In this document: positions 5,046-6,117 of the stretch, one piece after another
Numbering within the stretch: position 1 is the first letter of the stretch
How the letters are laid out: each line of letters starts with the position of its first letter
Assembly: GCA_902806375.1 (NCBI GenBank)
Contig: CADCWK010000162.1
Span: forward strand, 1-6,117
Direction of reading: 5' to 3'
DNA from: an uncultured Thermomicrobiales bacterium
Lineage (GTDB): Bacteria > Chloroflexota > Chloroflexia > Thermomicrobiales > UBA6265
Length of the DNA: 6,117 nt
Notes under the pieces: model-generated
What the model was told of the DNA's origin: nothing
Seen by the model: the letters and a program-made list of their open reading frames with translations, nothing else
Database searches by the model: none
Made by a program: the position numbers and the translations under genes

Positions 5046-6117
5046 GTGCCGCCCCAGTTCCGTCCGGACAGGAGAGACCTTCTGAGCGCCTCAGCCACCG
5101 CGACGAATGTCCCCGGCGCCATCCCGCGCTGGGTCCTGGTCGCGACCATCCTCGCCTCGAGCATGGTCTTCATCGACAGCTCCGTCGTCAACGTCGCCCT
5201 GCCGGCCCTGCAGGAGGACCTCGGCGCGACCGCCGCCAGCACCCAGTGGGTCGTCGAGTCATACGCCCTGTTCCTCGCCGCCCTGATCCTGGTGGGTGGG
5301 GCGTTGGGTGACAAGTTCGGGCGCCGGCGCCTTTTCGTGATCGGCACGGTCATCTTCACTGTCACGTCCGTCTGGTGCGCCGTGGCCCCGGACATCGGCA
5401 ACCTGATCGTCGCCCGCGCGGCACAGGGGATCGGTGGGGCGCTGCTGACCCCGGCCAGCCTGGCCCTGATCAGCGCGACATTCACCGACGAGACCGGACG
5501 CGGCCGGGCGATTGGAACGTGGTCCGGCTTCACATCCATCACGTCGGCCGGCGGGCCGGTCCTCGGCGGCTTCCTCGTCGAGCAGGCCTCCTGGCGCTGG
5601 ATCTTCCTGATCAACGTCCCACTCGCCGCCATCGTCCTGCTGATCACCCTGCGCTACGTCCCCGAGAGCCGCGACCCCAACGCCGGGCGGCTGGACTGGC
5701 CGGCGGCGGTGCTCGCGACGCTCGGCCTCGGCGGCGTGGTCTTTGGACTGATCGAGGCCTCGACGCTCGGCTGGACCGACCCACAGGTCGTCGTCGCCCT
5801 TGCGGTCGGTGTCGCCGCGCTGGTCGCGTTCATCGTCGTCGAGGCCCGGACGCCGGAGCCGATGATGCCGCTGGGCCTGTTCCGCTCCCGGACGTTCAGC
5901 GGGACCAACCTGCTGACCCTGCTGCTCTACGCCGCGCTCGGCGGGGCGCTCTACTTCTTCCCGTTCCTGCTGATCCAGGTCCAGGGCTACTCGTCGACGG
6001 AGGCTGGGGCGGCGCTGCTGCCGTTCGTGCTGCTGCTGTTCGTGCTGTCGCGCTGGGCCGGCGGGCTGATCGGCCGGTTCGGGGCGAAGCTGCCACTGAT
6101 CGTGGGGCCGGTGATCG
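5046..6117 (+). CDS. MFS drug/proton antiporter, DHA2 (EmrB/QacA-like) family, 3' end missing
   Basis: The 357 residues visible form the N-terminal part of a major facilitator superfamily exporter that would use the proton gradient to expel small molecules across the inner membrane. Signature motifs appear in order: FIDSSVVNVALPAL in TM1 (42-55, motif D1), GGALGDKFGRRR between TM2 and TM3 (84-95, motif A), LIVARAAQGIGGALL in TM4 (120-134, motif B, with Arg124), SAGGPVLGG in TM5 (167-175, motif C, typical of antiporters) and WRWIFLINVPLA (183-194, usual in DHA2 members). Such proteins are normally about 450-550 residues with 14 helices, so the last third is outside the window. The substrate cannot be told. 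The start is uncertain: GTG 5046 has GGAG nine bases upstream, while CTG 5082 follows a better AGGAGAG site by five bases and gives the more usual N-terminus. Numbering here uses GTG. It follows its own candidate promoter. Confidence 0.88.
   Translation, partial: MPPQFRPDRRDLLSASATATNVPGAIPRWVLVATILASSMVFIDSSVVNVALPALQEDLGATAASTQWVVESYALFLAALILVGGALGDKFGRRRLFVIGTVIFTVTSVWCAVAPDIGNLIVARAAQGIGGALLTPASLALISATFTDETGRGRAIGTWSGFTSITSAGGPVLGGFLVEQASWRWIFLINVPLAAIVLLITLRYVPESRDPNAGRLDWPAAVLATLGLGGVVFGLIEASTLGWTDPQVVVALAVGVAALVAFIVVEARTPEPMMPLGLFRSRTFSGTNLLTLLLYAALGGALYFFPFLLIQVQGYSSTEAGAALLPFVLLLFVLSRWAGGLIGRFGAKLPLIVGPVI
5070..5084 (+). promoter_or_regulatory. Alternative ribosome site and CTG start of the exporter gene
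   Basis: AGGAGAG (5070-5076) is followed after five bases by CTG (5082-5084), in frame with the exporter and beginning a Ser/Ala/Thr-rich leader (LSASATATN) before the first membrane helix. Read as codons from the GTG start, the same purine run would be AGG AGA, two arginine codons avoided elsewhere in this gene, which favours a ribosome-site role. CTG starts are rare, so this stays an alternative. Confidence 0.4.

Noticed and set aside
4784..5311. 175-codon open frame on the plus strand spanning the terminator
   Set aside because: It runs through the end of the membrane protein gene, the terminator hairpin and into the exporter in a different frame; the exporter motifs are all in the frame of 5046.
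4940..5647. 235-codon open frame on the minus strand
   Set aside because: Shadow of the exporter gene, whose motifs A, B, C and D1 are unmistakable on the plus strand.
1..6117. CRISPR array, insertion sequence, tRNA or rRNA
   Set aside because: No regularly spaced direct repeats, transposase motifs, terminal inverted repeats or RNA gene signatures were seen on either strand.

Overview
The window is GC-rich, with a strong G/C bias at third codon positions, and comes from a bacterium. The likely source is a Chloroflexota member of the Thermomicrobia/Sphaerobacter type. This is inferred, not proven: the sigma factor, the large membrane protein with an N-terminal '...LDRYWDA...LDPA...TIDQLQALA...' segment, and its C-terminal 'CxIAPRTVEELLAL ... 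LVACxxAxDxLRxYALYSD' domain all resemble proteins I associate with that group. A high-GC actinobacterium cannot be excluded without a search.

Layout. (1) Bases 1-208, minus strand: the first 69 codons of a class V (isopenicillin N epimerase-like) aminotransferase, cut by the window edge. (2) Bases 209-511: a divergent intergenic region holding the aminotransferase ribosome site, a 14-bp perfect palindrome and the sigma gene's ribosome site. (3) Bases 512-1444, plus: an ECF-type RNA polymerase sigma factor with an unusually long, low-complexity N-terminal extension. (4) Bases 1431-4829, plus: an 1132-residue single-pass membrane protein whose start lies inside the end of the sigma gene. It has a short cytoplasmic domain, one membrane helix, a very large extracytoplasmic part made of three tandem repeat units of beta-rich, cupin-like character, a Thr/Pro linker and an NTF2-like C-terminal domain. 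(5) Bases 4860-4903: a strong hairpin with a short T run, probably the terminator of the sigma/membrane-protein operon. (6) A candidate promoter at about 4974-5001, followed by a DHA2-family drug/proton antiporter gene from about 5046 that runs off the right edge.

How the genes may work together: the overlap of genes 3 and 4 by 14 bases implies translational coupling. The topology of gene 4 (cytoplasmic head, one membrane helix, large outside region) is what a membrane-bound anti-sigma regulator would have. The best reading is a surface-sensing sigma/anti-sigma pair in which the outside repeats bind an unknown signal or partner and the cytoplasmic head restrains the sigma factor. No known anti-sigma motif is visible, so this rests on context. 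The exporter is separated by the terminator and its own promoter; whether it is a target of the sigma factor is unknown. The sigma/membrane-protein pair is the most promising lead in the window.
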